A stretch of 32,898 nt of DNA, from NCBI GenBank assembly GCA_001804885.1, contig MHBM01000245.1, forward strand, positions 1 through 32,898, read 5' to 3'. Of the stretch, positions 32,673-32,898 are shown piece after piece (position 1 is the stretch's first letter; every line of letters starts with the position of its first letter). A program made the position numbers and the translations under genes. The notes under the pieces are model-generated. The model was given only the letters and a program-made list of their open reading frames with translations. It was not told where the DNA came from and did not search any database. The DNA is from Lentisphaerae bacterium RIFOXYA12_FULL_48_11 (GTDB lineage: Bacteria > Verrucomicrobiota > Kiritimatiellia > UBA8416 > YA12-FULL-48-11).

Positions 32673-32898
32673 AATGCTCCTTCTGTTTGTGTTTCCCTGT
32701 ATTATGCCAGAAGTGAGTTTTCAATTGTCACTCAAAAGTAAAATCGATTTAACTACTTAGTTAAGGCTACGTAGTATGTCGGTTTTTTGTCCAGGGTGAC
32801 ACCTTTTGTGTTTCTATGCGATAATCATAAACAGATGATATGGAAGAAAGCCTCCCAGTAGTAGCGGAATTCGACCAGTTCCGTTACTTTATAGGGCG
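32673..32898. other. Terminal stretch, possible gene start
   Basis: Upstream of the SY-repeat gene the minus strand has a CATAAT-like -10 box about 25 bases before the ribosome site but no good -35 partner. On the plus strand an ATG at 32840 opens a frame (MEESLPVVAEFDQFRYFIG) that runs out of the window. No ribosome site precedes it, and the product is not recognisable, so I do not call it a gene. Confidence 0.3.

Overview
The window looks like a piece of a Gram-negative bacterial chromosome of moderate GC. Short gaps and overlapping stop/start codons point to operons. The affiliation can only be guessed. The GIY-YIG protein and the N-terminal module of the SY-repeat protein (ending LPEHLKKRFNY) resemble proteins I associate with the Planctomycetes-Verrucomicrobia-Chlamydiae group (Kiritimatiellota, Lentisphaerota, Verrucomicrobiota). 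That placement is an inference with low confidence.

Layout. (1) 1-8362, + strand: an O-antigen or surface-glycan sugar cluster. It holds the 3' end of rfbF, then rfbG and rfbH, which make CDP-4-keto-3,6-dideoxyglucose. These are followed by a PLP aminotransferase, a thiamine-diphosphate enzyme of the acetolactate synthase type, an SDR reductase, a family 2 glycosyltransferase and a NeuD/PglD-type acyltransferase. The combination suggests a branched or acylated dideoxy sugar, with yersiniose as the nearest known parallel. (2) 8393-11289: a lone receiver protein, an HDOD protein and, on the minus strand, a PAS hybrid histidine kinase. (3) 11568-21556, + strand: a signalling locus. It has a membrane protein ending in a coiled coil, a sensorless histidine kinase, an NtrC-type activator, a secreted LysM protein, a receiver-STAS-like fusion, a membrane-anchored TPR protein, a small helical protein, and a kinase/activator pair resembling FleS/FleR (FlrB/FlrC).

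(4) 21682-27943: sulfur and thiazole metabolism. The minus-strand run is thiF/moeB, a tiny FeoA-like gene and cysK. A divergent Rrf2 regulator with three cysteines follows, then metY, thiS, thiG and thiH. An E1-like enzyme, a sulfur-carrier protein and two sulfhydrylases side by side suggest shared use of a sulfur carrier in thiazole and sulfur amino acid synthesis. (5) 28050-29746, minus strand: a DUF985 cupin and a membrane-anchored SGNH hydrolase. (6) 29747-32898: a loosely packed accessory end. It holds tRNA-Arg(CCG) abutting a structured inverted-repeat block and a GIY-YIG gene, an HPr-like protein that has lost both phosphorylation residues, a small lipoprotein, and a secreted protein with nine 14-residue Ser-Tyr repeats.

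The most unusual items are the dideoxy-sugar branch with its thiamine enzyme, the receiver-STAS fusion with Asp at the phospho-Ser position, the phosphosite-less HPr, the tRNA/inverted repeat/GIY-YIG unit and the SY-repeat protein. No phage, insertion sequence or CRISPR array is visible.
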